A stretch of 8,244 bases of DNA from positions 1-8,244 of the forward strand of contig JAISPA010000284.1 of NCBI GenBank assembly GCA_031275255.1, written 5' to 3'. Below are positions 1 through 6,000 of the stretch, in pieces. The position numbers and the translations under genes are program-made. Source of the DNA: Acidaminococcales bacterium. GTDB taxonomy: Bacteria; Bacillota; Negativicutes; Acidaminococcales; JAISLQ01. Under the pieces are notes generated by a model. The model saw nothing but the letters and a program-made list of their open reading frames with translations, was not told the DNA's origin and did not search any database. The first letter of the stretch is position 1, and each line of letters opens with the position of its first letter.

Positions 1-2
1 AA

Positions 3-95
3 ATCACAGCCAACAAATACAGAAACCGCCGCAACCGTTTCAAGCTCAGAATGTCCTTGATTTGCGGTATTTACAACTTTGAACTATTGCATTAA
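3..95 (+). CDS. Transposase C-terminus, IS5-like family, cut by the window edge
   Basis: An open frame enters from the left edge and ends at TAA 93-95, giving 30 residues. The tail contains NKYRNRRNRFKLR followed by ICGIYNFEL. This basic stretch followed by a 'GIYNFEL' ending resembles the C-terminus of DDE transposases of the IS5 superfamily; the family call is from memory of that ending only. The rest of the gene, including the catalytic residues, lies outside the window, so intactness cannot be judged. It is the only gene on the plus strand and runs head-on to the dusB operon. The sequence just after the stop (about 96-112, containing GGAGAGGTCT) is where the IS terminal inverted repeat should lie, but the partner end is not visible. 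Confidence 0.6.
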   Translation: MTANKYRNRRNRFKLRMSLICGIYNFELLH

Positions 96-122
96 TTCTT
101 GGAGAGGTCTATTATATCAATG

Positions 123-151
123 ATAATATAGCAATCCGGCAGCGTTGTCAA
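123..151 (-). promoter_or_regulatory. Near-consensus sigma-A-type promoter pointing left
   Basis: On the minus strand TTGACA (146-151) is followed after exactly 17 bases by TATTAT (123-128), 11 of 12 bases matching the housekeeping consensus. A second TATAAT-like hexamer lies a few bases further downstream. Transcription would start near 116 and run at once into the IS end, antisense to the transposase. It may once have driven the gene that followed dusB before the IS arrived, or it may give an antisense RNA. Function is inferred from sequence only. Confidence 0.45.
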
Positions 152-219
152 ATAAAAGCAACAAACCCGTCCGGGCAAGACCCCGGCCTTTTCCAAGGCG
201 CTTTTCGGCATTTTTCCGG

Positions 220-253
220 TTTGTCTGCATTTTGCGTATCGCAGGACGGCAAA
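220..253. repeat. Dispersed repeat, copy A (34 bp)
   Basis: It matches 8204-8237 at 27 of 34 positions and shares the core GCATTTTGCG (227-236) with 2411-2420 and 3706-3715. Read on the minus strand the flanks can pair (TTTG and CCTG against CAGA and CAAA), giving an imperfect stem-loop. It lies between genes like the other copies. Confidence 0.6.
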
Positions 254-321
254 CTGTCCCGCAAATCTTGTCCCTGCTTTCAGCCGGAAAACAGTATAAA
301 TCCTTGCTATGCCTTTGAAGG

Positions 322-373
322 CCATGGACGGCCAAATGTCGAATATGCCATGGGCGGCCAAAGGCCGAACGCG
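322..373. repeat. Two-unit tandem direct repeat, 26-bp period
   Basis: Units 322-347 and 348-373 both begin CCATGG and agree at 19 of their first 22 positions, with differences at unit positions 7, 16 and 18. The last four bases are not conserved. A GCCTTTGAAGGC palindrome lies just before it (311-322). It sits in the non-coding stretch below dusB; no function is evident. Confidence 0.55.
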
Positions 374-437
374 CCGGGAAAAGCATAGAGTCACCCTCAT
401 AGAGGGCAACAGTTCGATTATTATGCCATTTTGCGCG

Positions 438-465
438 AAAAAGCAATTGCATACCTGAAAATTGC
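438..465 (-). terminator. Weak possible terminator downstream of dusB
   Basis: On the minus strand, about 30 bases past the dusB stop, GCAATT (460-465) and AATTGC (443-448) can form a 6-bp stem with an 11-base loop, followed directly by five T (438-442). The stem has only two G-C pairs, so it is weak. It is the best terminator-like structure after dusB. Confidence 0.3.
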
Positions 466-496
466 AAGTTAAATTGCCCGCAATAGTTTTATCCGT

Positions 497-1504
497 CTAC
501 ACTGCCGCCGCGCCGCCCGCCGGGTTTTCCGCGCGGAGCCGGCGCAATCTTTCTTCATACGTCCGCAGCGCGCGGTCAAATTCCCACCGCGCGGAAACTT
601 GGCTGAACAGATTGCGAAATTCCGCCGCGCAAGGCAGCCCCTTGATGTAATCGCCGGCGTGCCGGCGCATTTCTTTAAGCGCCACAGTTTCTCCTTTGTA
701 TTCAATCAAAAGGGACAGATGCCGCGCCATGAGCGAGAATTTTTCCGGCGCACCCGGCGTGGGCGAAGGAGCATCTCCCCGCAGGCGGGCGGCGGCTTCG
801 GCAAAAATCCAGGGGTTGCCCGCCGCCGCCCGCCCGATCATAACCGCCGCGCAGCCGGTTTCGGCGAACATTCGCTCAGCATCCGCAGCGGTTTTGATAT
901 CGCCGTTGCCGATAACGGGTATGCCAACCGCACCAACGGATGCCTTTATCACCCGCCAGTCGGCCGTGCCGGCGTAAAACTCGGAACGCGTCCGGGCGTG
1001 CACAGTTATGGCCCGCGCGCCGGCTTTTTCGGCCAGATAAGCGACTTCCGGCGCGTTCACCGTATGTTCGTCCCACCCTGAACGTATTTTTATCGTTACC
1101 GGTATATTTACGCTGTCTGCCATCCGGGCGACTATCTCGTAAATAAGAGCCGGTTCCCGTAAAAGCGCCGCCCCTTCGCCGTTTTTGACTATTTTGGCCG
1201 CCGGGCAGCCCATATTGACATCAATTATATCAGGCGAAAACGTCGCCGCGCGTTTGGCGGCCAAAGCCATTTCCACCGGGTCTCGGCCGAAAAGCTGTAC
1301 GGCGAATGGCCTTTCCGTCTCTTCAAAACGCAGGAGGGCAAAGGTGTTTTTGTTTTTATACAAAAGCCCTTTGGCGCTGATCATCTCCGATACCAAAAGG
1401 CCGCAGCCCTTTTCCTTGACCAGTTGCCGGAACGATTGATCAGTCACTCCCGCCATCGGCGCTAAAACGATCGGCGGGTCTATGGTCATTTTGTCTATCA
1501 GCAT
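497..1504 (-). CDS. dusB: tRNA-dihydrouridine synthase (DusB family)
   Basis: A 335-residue flavoenzyme that reduces uridine to dihydrouridine in the D-loop of tRNAs, using FMN and NADPH in the cytoplasm. The N-terminal TIM barrel shows APMAGVTD (15-22, FMN site), DVNMGCPA (95-102) with the catalytic Cys100, IKIRSGW (138-144), HARTR (169-173), GNGDI (199-203) and GRAAAGNPW (224-232). The C-terminal helical domain carries [11 protein letters not shown] (279-289). Length and motifs are normal for DusB. The ATG at 1502-1504 is chosen because AGAGGT lies five bases upstream and APMAG falls at the usual distance from the N-terminus. The start lies inside the end of coaX (65-base overlap), so coupled translation is likely. 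The stop is TAG. Confidence 0.95.
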   Translation of the reverse strand: MLIDKMTIDPPIVLAPMAGVTDQSFRQLVKEKGCGLLVSEMISAKGLLYKNKNTFALLRFEETERPFAVQLFGRDPVEMALAAKRAATFSPDIIDVNMGCPAAKIVKNGEGAALLREPALIYEIVARMADSVNIPVTIKIRSGWDEHTVNAPEVAYLAEKAGARAITVHARTRSEFYAGTADWRVIKASVGAVGIPVIGNGDIKTAADAERMFAETGCAAVMIGRAAAGNPWIFAEAAARLRGDAPSPTPGAPEKFSLMARHLSLLIEYKGETVALKEMRRHAGDYIKGLPCAAEFRNLFSQVSARWEFDRALRTYEERLRRLRAENPAGGAAAV

Positions 1505-2291
1505 AATTTACCTCTGGCGCCGGTAAGTTGCGTTTGTGAATAATCCTTAGACCGTCGAGAGTCAAAAACGGTTCCAAGGCGTTAATGCTTGCCGCCTCCG
1601 ACGCCATCAGCGCGGCTAAGCCGCCGGTGGCTATGACGTGGGCCGGTTGGTCAAGTTCTTCCTTCATCCTTTTTACTATGCCATCGATCAGCCCAACGTA
1701 GCCGTAAATGATGCCGGCCTGCATGCTGCGCACCGTATTCCGGCAGATAACCGTCCGGGGCTTGCGCAACTCAATCCTCGGCAATTTAGCCGCGCGCTGA
1801 AAAAGCGCTTCGGTGGAAATGCCTATGCCGGGCGCGATTGCGCCGCCCAGATATTCGCCTTTTTCATTGATCACGCAAAAGGTTGTGGCCGTACCCATGT
1901 CGATGACAATAAGGGGAGCGTATTCCCGGTATTTTTCGTAAGCAGCCACGGCGTTGACTATACGGTCGGCGCCGACTTCACGCGGGTTTTCGTATTTAAT
2001 GGCTATCCCGGTTTTCACGCCGGGGCCGACGATGAGCGGCTTGACGTTGAAATACCGCTGGCACATGCGAACGAGCGGCACCGTCAAAGGTGGCACGACG
2101 GTGGAAATGACTATGTCGGATATTTTTCCCGTGTCTATAAAGTTGTGCGCGAAGAGGTTGCCGATAAGTATGCCGTATTCGTCGGCGGTTTTGTTGCGGT
2201 CGCTGGAGACGCGCCAATGCACTACAAGCGTTTCTTTATCGTAAATGCCGGCAACAATATTGGTATTACCGACGTCCAACACCAACAGCAT
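1440..2291 (-). CDS. coaX: Type III pantothenate kinase (CoaX)
   Basis: A cytoplasmic enzyme for the first step of coenzyme A synthesis, phosphorylating pantothenate with ATP. It belongs to the ASKHA fold and is unlike CoaA. Visible motifs are DVGNTN (6-11, phosphate loop), GADR (107-110, with the catalytic Asp109), DMGTATT (131-137) and ATGG (221-224). The start is placed at ATG 2289-2291 because AAGGAGG lies upstream and [11 protein letters not shown] is the usual N-terminus; an earlier in-frame ATG at 2336 has no such site. The protein is 283 residues, against about 255-260 for the family. The excess is the tail after GLRIIHKRN, which is translated from DNA that also encodes the first residues of dusB. 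The tail lacks family resemblance, so a lost original stop codon is likely. The stop is TGA. Confidence 0.93.
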   Translation of the reverse strand: MLLVLDVGNTNIVAGIYDKETLVVHWRVSSDRNKTADEYGILIGNLFAHNFIDTGKISDIVISTVVPPLTVPLVRMCQRYFNVKPLIVGPGVKTGIAIKYENPREVGADRIVNAVAAYEKYREYAPLIVIDMGTATTFCVINEKGEYLGGAIAPGIGISTEALFQRAAKLPRIELRKPRTVICRNTVRSMQAGIIYGYVGLIDGIVKRMKEELDQPAHVIATGGLAALMASEAASINALEPFLTLDGLRIIHKRNLPAPEVNYADRQNDHRPADRFSADGGSD

Positions 2292-2340
2292 AGAATTGAT
2301 TGCCTCCTTAAATAGCGGTTGATTTACGGCGCTCATATTT

Positions 2341-2372
2341 TCGCGTTTTCCCCGTGAACGGGGAAAACGCGA
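2341..2372. repeat. Perfect 13-bp hairpin in the coaX leader
   Basis: Arms 2341-2353 and 2360-2372 are perfect inverted complements around the six-base loop 2354-2359. Each arm contains CGCGTTTTCCCC or its complement. Neither strand has a T-run after the stem, so it is not a standard intrinsic terminator. It lies about 50 bases upstream of the coaX start on the transcript and could stabilise an mRNA end or block readthrough. Confidence 0.7.
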
Positions 2373-2409
2373 TATTGAACAGGACTTTATTCGACAGGGG
2401 ATTCCACCC

Positions 2410-2425
2410 GCGCAAAATGCAGGGC
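2410..2425. repeat. Dispersed repeat, copy D (core only)
   Basis: GCGCAAAATGCAGG (2410-2423) is an exact 14-base inverted match to 3703-3716 in the ftsH-birA gap. Orientation is opposite to copies A, B and C. Similarity outside the core is weak. Confidence 0.45.
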
Positions 2426-2454
2426 GTTACCGAAAACCGGACGCAACGGCCGCC

Positions 2455-3447
2455 TTAAATATAGCCTTCGCCATCGGCCGTGCGGACAGACACGTCGCCG
2501 GCGAGGACTTTTTCCAGTTTGCCGGAAGCGCGGCGTACAAGCAGAGCGCCGGTTTCGTCGATATCCACGGCTTCGCCGGCAAAGGACTCGTCCGGCGCGT
2601 CTACGCGCACTTTGCGGCCCAGGGTGACGGAATATTCGCGCCAGCGCTTCAGTACCGGGATAAAGCCGCTTTTTATTGTTTCGTCATATATTTTTTCCAG
2701 CGCCGCTAGTATGCCGGACAGAAGACGCGCCCGGCTGACCGGCAAGGCGGCAAAGTCATTCAAAGAACCTGCTTTTTCCCTCAAGTTGACGGGCAAAATT
2801 TCCTCCGGTGTATTGGTGTTCAGGCCTGTCCCTATGACCACATAATTGATCGCTTCCATCTCGGCGCTCATTTCCGTCAGTATACCGGAAATTTTCTTTC
2901 CTTGCAGCAAAATATCGTTCGGCCATTTTATACCTGTTTGCACACCCGGGTAAACGGCCAGCGCCTCCGCCAAAACCACCGCCATAAGCAAAGTTAGTTT
3001 CGGAGCTTCCTGCGGGAGAAAGGGTGGGCGCAGCACGACGGAAAACCAAAGTCCCCTGTGCAGAGGCGAAAACCATCCTCTGGCAAGACGCCCCCGGCCG
3101 CCTGACTGTTCTTCCGCGACGATGACCGTTCCATGCGGGCAACCCTCAAGCGCCGCTTGTTTGGCGATATCGTTGGTGGATTTTACCGAACCGCGGTAGA
3201 TGATATTGCGGCCAAGCCAGCGCGTGGCAAGACAGGAGGTTATCTCTCCCGGCAGAACGAGGTCGGGTAGGGCAGAGAGAATATAGCCTTTCTTATTGAC
3301 CGCTTGAATATCGTAGCCCGCTTGTTTTAGCTGCCGGATGTGTTTCCACACGGCCGTCCGGGAAATCAGGATTTTTTTTGATATTTCCTCTCCCGACAGC
3401 GGACTTCCTATATGTTCGCGTAAAATGCTTATGATTTTATCCCGCAT
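2455..3447 (-). CDS. birA: Biotin-protein ligase / biotin operon repressor BirA
   Basis: A bifunctional cytoplasmic protein. It activates biotin with ATP and attaches it to carboxylase lysines, and in this family the N-terminal helix-turn-helix represses biotin genes when biotinyl-AMP is bound. A winged HTH spans about residues 1-60 (SGEEISKKILISRTAVWKHI, 18-37). The catalytic domain shows STND (90-93), GGRGR (116-120, biotinyl-AMP loop), KWPND (174-178) and GTGLNTN (206-212). A small SH3-like C-terminal domain spans about 270-320. The 330-residue length is normal for the two-domain, Bacillus-type form. The ATG at 3445-3447 follows GGAGGG at a rather long spacing, and no alternative start lies nearby. 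No biotin synthesis gene is in the window, so its targets are elsewhere. Confidence 0.95.
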   Translation of the reverse strand: MRDKIISILREHIGSPLSGEEISKKILISRTAVWKHIRQLKQAGYDIQAVNKKGYILSALPDLVLPGEITSCLATRWLGRNIIYRGSVKSTNDIAKQAALEGCPHGTVIVAEEQSGGRGRLARGWFSPLHRGLWFSVVLRPPFLPQEAPKLTLLMAVVLAEALAVYPGVQTGIKWPNDILLQGKKISGILTEMSAEMEAINYVVIGTGLNTNTPEEILPVNLREKAGSLNDFAALPVSRARLLSGILAALEKIYDETIKSGFIPVLKRWREYSVTLGRKVRVDAPDESFAGEAVDIDETGALLVRRASGKLEKVLAGDVSVRTADGEGYI

Positions 3448-3478
3448 TTTGCGTCCGTACCCTCCGCGGCTTCCTGCG

Positions 3479-3508
3479 AAAAATAGCAGCGGCGTCCGCC
3501 GCTATTTT
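3479..3508 (-). terminator. Probable rho-independent terminator upstream of birA
   Basis: On the minus strand, AAAATAGC and GGCG arms pair with CGCC and GCTATTTT around a two-base loop, with a three-base bulge, and the stem is followed by a run of five T (3479-3483). A rival pairing is a 7-bp stem of AGCGGCG (3488-3494) with CGCCGCT (3497-3503). The plus-strand side also ends in four T, so it could work both ways. It lies only about 30 bases before the birA start codon, leaving little room for a birA promoter downstream. Attenuation or partial readthrough is therefore possible. Confidence 0.55.
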
Positions 3509-3513
3509 AGAAT

Positions 3514-3799
3514 GTGAACACACTATCGTTTGATATTCATCTTTTTGCGAATTTTCCGTCATGTTTTGTTGAAAAATCTTACCTGTGATGCTTTTAATTT
3601 TTCACCGCAAACATAGCGCCCCGTAACACCTGAAAGTTTACCAAACGCCGGTCTTTTTCCCACCGGGCGGTGTTGCAAAGCCTTGCCGAACCTTTGGGTT
3701 CGCCTGCATTTTGCGCCTTGTCCGGCGAAAAGAATCCTCGCCGTTCGCCGACAACCTTTAGGGTTACAAGGTACCTGGCGTTTCAGGTAGTGTGAACAC
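3514..3799. repeat. MITE-like inverted-repeat element between ftsH and birA
   Basis: The ends 3514-3525 (GTGAACACACTA) and 3788-3799 (TAGTGTGAACAC) are inverted complements at 10 of 12 positions, bounding 286 bp. Inside is a second pair: ACCTGAAA (3628-3635) plus CGCC (3646-3649) matches GGCGTTTCAGGT (3777-3788) over all 12 bases if a 10-base insertion in the left arm is allowed. Two related hairpins, CGAACC/GGTTCG (3687-3702) and AACC/GGTT (3753-3765), sit within it, as does repeat copy B. No coding frame is evident. The sequence directly flanking the outer ends shows no clear target duplication. Confidence 0.45.
3699..3718. repeat. Dispersed repeat, copy B
   Basis: Seventeen of these 20 bases match 8204-8223 in the same orientation, and 3703-3716 is an exact inverted match to copy D (2410-2423). 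After the core the sequence diverges from copies A and C (TGTCCGGCGAA in place of the CAGGGCGGCAA-type end). It lies inside the larger inverted-repeat element. Confidence 0.5.
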
Positions 3800-3816
3800 G
3801 CCCTAAGTTCCGCAGG

Positions 3817-4503
3817 TTAAAAAACAGTGCGTGAATTGTTGCCGTCGATGAGAGGCGGCTCCGTCCGGGCGGTTTCTATTTTAGGCGTACTAAGCGGCGG
3901 GGCAACCGGTTCCGGTACGGCCGCAACCTTTCCTTTATCAGCCGGCATACAGCCGTGTTCCATCAGGCTGGCGATGTCTTGCGCCTCAAGCGTTTCCCAC
4001 TCCAGCAGGGAATCGGCTAAAAGGTGCAATTTGTCAATGTTCTCGCGCAGAATTGTTTCCGCTTCGGCATAGGCTTTTTCAATAAATAATTTTACTTCGT
4101 GGTCTATGGCGGAGGCGATTTCTTCGCTATAATCCTTGTCATGACCAAAATCGCGGCCCATAAACACCTGGTCGCGCCTTTGCCCGAAAGTTACGGGGCC
4201 CAGCCGTTCACTCATGCCGTATTGACAGATCATTTTGCGTGCGATCGCCGTGGCGCGTTCCAAATCGCTCTGTGCGCCGGTAGATATTTCATCCAGCACG
4301 ATTGCCTCCGCTACCCGCCCGCCTAAAAGCTCTTTTATCGTATCAAGCAATTCGGAACGGGTAGCGTAATTGCGGTCTTCTTTCGGACGAGTCAGCGTGT
4401 AGCCGCCCGCTCCGCCGCGCGGTATGATTGATACTTTATGTACGGGATCGGTATGTTTCAGCAAAGTGGCAATAAGCGCGTGCCCGCCTTCATGGTAGGC
4501 CAC
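3817..4503 (-). CDS. ftsH: FtsH C-terminal part: zinc metalloprotease (M41) domain, severed
   Basis: This is the in-frame continuation of the FtsH reading frame after the second internal TAA. It begins at Val412 in full-length numbering (GTG 4501-4503). It carries the zinc site HEGGH (415-419) and the likely third ligand Asp491 in [12 protein letters not shown]. It also has LLGGRVAEA (470-478), [13 protein letters not shown] and the closing helical region. The tail after about residue 590 is proline-rich and poorly conserved. Every protease hallmark is intact and the frame is open to the TAA at 3817-3819, so decay, if any, is recent. I see no ribosome site before the GTG, so independent translation is doubtful. 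If it is not translated, this part is a pseudogene remnant. Confidence 0.85.
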   Translation of the reverse strand: MAYHEGGHALIATLLKHTDPVHKVSIIPRGGAGGYTLTRPKEDRNYATRSELLDTIKELLGGRVAEAIVLDEISTGAQSDLERATAIARKMICQYGMSERLGPVTFGQRRDQVFMGRDFGHDKDYSEEIASAIDHEVKLFIEKAYAEAETILRENIDKLHLLADSLLEWETLEAQDIASLMEHGCMPADKGKVAAVPEPVAPPLSTPKIETARTEPPLIDGNNSRTVF

Positions 4504-4566
4504 CAGTCGTTTTTATTTGTCGCTGAACACCCGGCGTTTAAGCACCGGGCCGGCCATGACGCGTTA
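4504..4566 (-). other. ftsH: Interrupted ftsH linker with two in-frame TAA codons
   Basis: Reading on in the ftsH frame gives TAA (4564-4566, codon 391), sixteen sense codons, then TAA (4513-4515, codon 408), then the protease domain with no frame change. The sixteen codons read RVMAGPVLKRRVFSDK. Family members typically have an acidic residue at codon 391, RVxAGPxxKSRVxS next, and Glu at codon 408. The interruption is therefore by substitution and not by an indel, and GAA to TAA is one G-to-T change at codon 408 and probably also at 391. Confidence 0.85.
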
Positions 4567-5736
4567 AATGGCCACTTCAAGCTCGTTCATGCCTATGCGC
4601 TTTTTGTTGCGGCGGGCCGACAAGAGCGCCGCCTCATTGACCATATTGCTCAAATCGGCGCCGGTAAAGCCTGGCGTACCTCTGGCTAAAGAATCAAGAT
4701 CGGCGTTCTTCTCCACCGGTTTGCCTTTGGTATGCACCTTCAGTATTTCACGGCGGCCCTTCACGTCCGGTTTGTCAACTACGATCTGGCGGTCGAAACG
4801 ACCGGGACGCAAAAGAGCCGGATCGAGTATGTCAGGCCGGTTGGTGGCCGCAATAATGATAATCCCTTCATTTATGCCAAACCCGTCCATTTCTACCAGC
4901 AATTGATTGAGTGTCTGTTCGCGTTCGTCATGGCCGCCGCCGAGTCCGGCCCCTCTTTGCCGTCCGACCGCATCTATTTCGTCAATAAACACTATACAGG
5001 GGGCGCTTTTTTTCGCCTGTTCAAATAAATCGCGCACCCTTGACGCGCCCACGCCCACAAACATTTCTACGAAATCCGAGCCGCTGATGCTGAAAAACGG
5101 CACACCGGCCTCGCCGGCGACCGCTTTGGCCAAAAGGGTCTTGCCCGTGCCGGGCGGGCCGAAAAGCAATACGCCTTTCGGTATGCGCGCGCCCAAATCA
5201 TTGAATTTTTTAGGATGTTTAAGAAATTCGACGACTTCCTCAAGCTCTTGTTTTGATTCATCCGCCCCGGCCACATCGGCGAAGGATATCTTCACCTTGT
5301 CGTCGCCGTACATTTTAGCGCGGCTCTTGCCAAAAGACATTACCCGGCTGCCGCCGCCCTGAGTCTGCTGCATAATGAAAAACCATACCCCGATCAGGAG
5401 CAGCATGGGCAAAAGCGAGGAAAACAGACTGGTCCACCACGGCGGCTGCGGCGGCAATTCGGCTCTTATCTCGACATTGTTGCGCGTCAAAAGATCTATA
5501 AGTTTAGGGTCCCCGGGCGCTATGGTAGTAAACTCCACGCCGGTTTTGGCCTTGCCCCTGATGATGTTGTCAACAATCGTTACCTGCGCTATTTCGCCCT
5601 GTTCTACCTGTTTCACAAAGCTCGTGTAGGAAACTTCCTGTTTGGGTACAGTATGCGAAGAATAAAAGTCAATGATATATATGGCGACTATGATTATCAG
5701 CAAATAAAAACTAACGTTTTTGAAAAATTTATTCAA
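4564..5736 (-). CDS. ftsH: FtsH N-terminal part: membrane anchor and AAA+ ATPase, ends at premature TAA
   Basis: The first 390 residues of the membrane-bound, ATP-driven hexameric protease that degrades misfolded membrane proteins and short-lived regulators. Membrane segments lie at about 8-23 and 103-121 with an external domain between. The AAA+ module shows Walker A GPPGTGKT (193-200), the pore motif FVGVGAS (226-232), Walker B FIDEID (250-255) and the second region of homology [20 protein letters not shown] (297-316) with its arginine fingers. The TTG at 5734-5736 is taken as the start because AAGGAGG lies nine bases upstream and [11 protein letters not shown] is the family N-terminus. The frame stops at TAA 4564-4566, just after the ATPase lid. 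Alone it would be a membrane ATPase without protease. Counting through both stops, the gene has 640 codons including the terminal TAA, the normal length. Confidence 0.92.
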   Translation of the reverse strand: MNKFFKNVSFYLLIIIVAIYIIDFYSSHTVPKQEVSYTSFVKQVEQGEIAQVTIVDNIIRGKAKTGVEFTTIAPGDPKLIDLLTRNNVEIRAELPPQPPWWTSLFSSLLPMLLLIGVWFFIMQQTQGGGSRVMSFGKSRAKMYGDDKVKISFADVAGADESKQELEEVVEFLKHPKKFNDLGARIPKGVLLFGPPGTGKTLLAKAVAGEAGVPFFSISGSDFVEMFVGVGASRVRDLFEQAKKSAPCIVFIDEIDAVGRQRGAGLGGGHDEREQTLNQLLVEMDGFGINEGIIIIAATNRPDILDPALLRPGRFDRQIVVDKPDVKGRREILKVHTKGKPVEKNADLDSLARGTPGFTGADLSNMVNEAALLSARRNKKRIGMNELEVAI

Positions 5737-5789
5737 AAATACAACCCTCCTTCCAGCAATACAAAACAGCGGCAATAATCATCAATCGT

Positions 5790-5844
5790 ACAAGCGATAT
5801 GCCCCCGCCGCTTAACGCCTACGACGTTTCAGGCGGGAACTTGT
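5790..5844 (-). promoter_or_regulatory. Structured 5' leader of ftsH
   Basis: On the minus strand three nested arm pairs can form: ACAAG/CTTGT (5840-5844 with 5790-5794 in plus coordinates), CCCGCC/GGCGGG (5832-5837 with 5804-5809) and AACG/CGTT (5825-5828 with 5814-5817). The structure would sit at the very 5' end of a transcript begun at the predicted promoter. It matches no riboswitch class that I recognise and has no T-run, so it is not a plain terminator. It could stabilise the mRNA or act as a protein or thermal switch; that is inference. Confidence 0.4.
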
Positions 5845-5855
5845 CATTAAATATT

Positions 5856-5884
5856 ATAATACAATATGTTGGCGGTAAGGGCAA
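5856..5884 (-). promoter_or_regulatory. Predicted ftsH promoter
   Basis: On the minus strand TTGCCC (5879-5884) is followed by 17 bases and TATTAT (5856-5861); an overlapping TATAAT lies at 5853-5858. The start would be near 5849, giving a leader of about 113 bases before the TTG start codon. The -35 match is fair (4 of 6), the -10 good (5 of 6). The long gap after hpt supports a separate ftsH promoter. Confidence 0.5.
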
Positions 5885-5911
5885 GCGGTATTTAAGATAG
5901 TTTACCGCCAA
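5869..5911. promoter_or_regulatory. Operator-like 10-bp dyad overlapping the ftsH promoter
   Basis: TTGGCGGTAA (5869-5878) and TTACCGCCAA (5902-5911) are perfect inverted complements, 33 bp apart centre to centre (about three helical turns). One half fills the spacer between the -35 and -10 elements and the other lies just upstream of the -35. A third partial copy, GCGGTA, is at 5885-5890. It does not match CIRCE (TTAGCACTC) or the CtsR site (GGTCAAA), so the regulator is unknown. As RNA it could also form a stem if transcription reads through from hpt. Confidence 0.45.
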
Positions 5912-5975
5912 TTAACTAAATGCCTGCCCATAATGTGCCGCAAAAAACGGCCGCGCCACAGCATTTGCGCGTCTG

Positions 5976-6000
5976 CGCTTTAAACAGGCGCTTTAGCGCC
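5976..6000 (-). terminator. Weak possible terminator after hpt
   Basis: About 50 bases past the hpt stop, the minus strand has a compact stem GGCGCT/AGCGCC (5987-6000) with a two-base loop, followed by TGTTTAAAG. The T-run is short and broken, so termination is probably partial. Confidence 0.3.

Larger units (their letters stand above)
96..496. other. 401-bp gap without a convincing gene, repeat-rich
   Basis: This stretch separates the IS end from the dusB stop codon. It holds a near-consensus leftward promoter (123-151), a copy of the dispersed repeat (220-253), a two-unit tandem repeat (322-373), a short hairpin with CCCTC/GAGGG arms (394-406) and a weak possible terminator for dusB (438-465). 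Minus-strand open frames of 105 and 116 codons cross it, and one has a GAGGGTGA before an ATG near 387. They match no family I recognise and run through the repeats, so I do not call them genes. The greA-lysS genes that often follow dusB in Bacillota are not here. Confidence 0.6.
2337..2454. other. birA-coaX intergenic gap
   Basis: This short gap holds the perfect hairpin at 2341-2372 and repeat copy D at 2410-2425. No clear promoter for coaX is visible, so birA, coaX and dusB may be co-transcribed. Confidence 0.5.
3448..3816. other. ftsH-birA intergenic gap, about 370 bp, no gene
   Basis: No protein-coding frame is convincing on either strand. The gap is mostly filled by the inverted-repeat element at 3514-3799. 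A probable terminator follows at 3479-3508, then the birA ribosome site (GGAGGG near 3460-3465). No clear promoter for birA was found. Confidence 0.6.

Noticed and set aside
117..467. Minus-strand open frames of 105-116 codons below dusB as small genes
   Set aside because: They match no recognised family, overlap each other in different frames, and run through the dispersed and tandem repeats. One ATG with a GAGGGTGA upstream is not enough.
1638..2315. Long plus-strand open frame (225 codons) opposite coaX
   Set aside because: It is the antisense shadow of coaX, whose motifs are clear; it has no family resemblance of its own.
4504..4566. Programmed frameshift or intron in ftsH
   Set aside because: The reading frame is identical on both sides, the spacing equals the normal linker, and there is no inserted sequence or slippery site.
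3817..5736. TAA reassigned to an amino acid in this organism
   Set aside because: hpt and birA end at TAA at the expected family lengths, and so does ftsH itself at 3817-3819, so TAA works as a normal stop here.
5869..5911. Dyad near ftsH as a CIRCE or CtsR heat-shock site
   Set aside because: The half-sites TTGGCGGTAA do not match TTAGCACTC or the GGTCAAA heptads.
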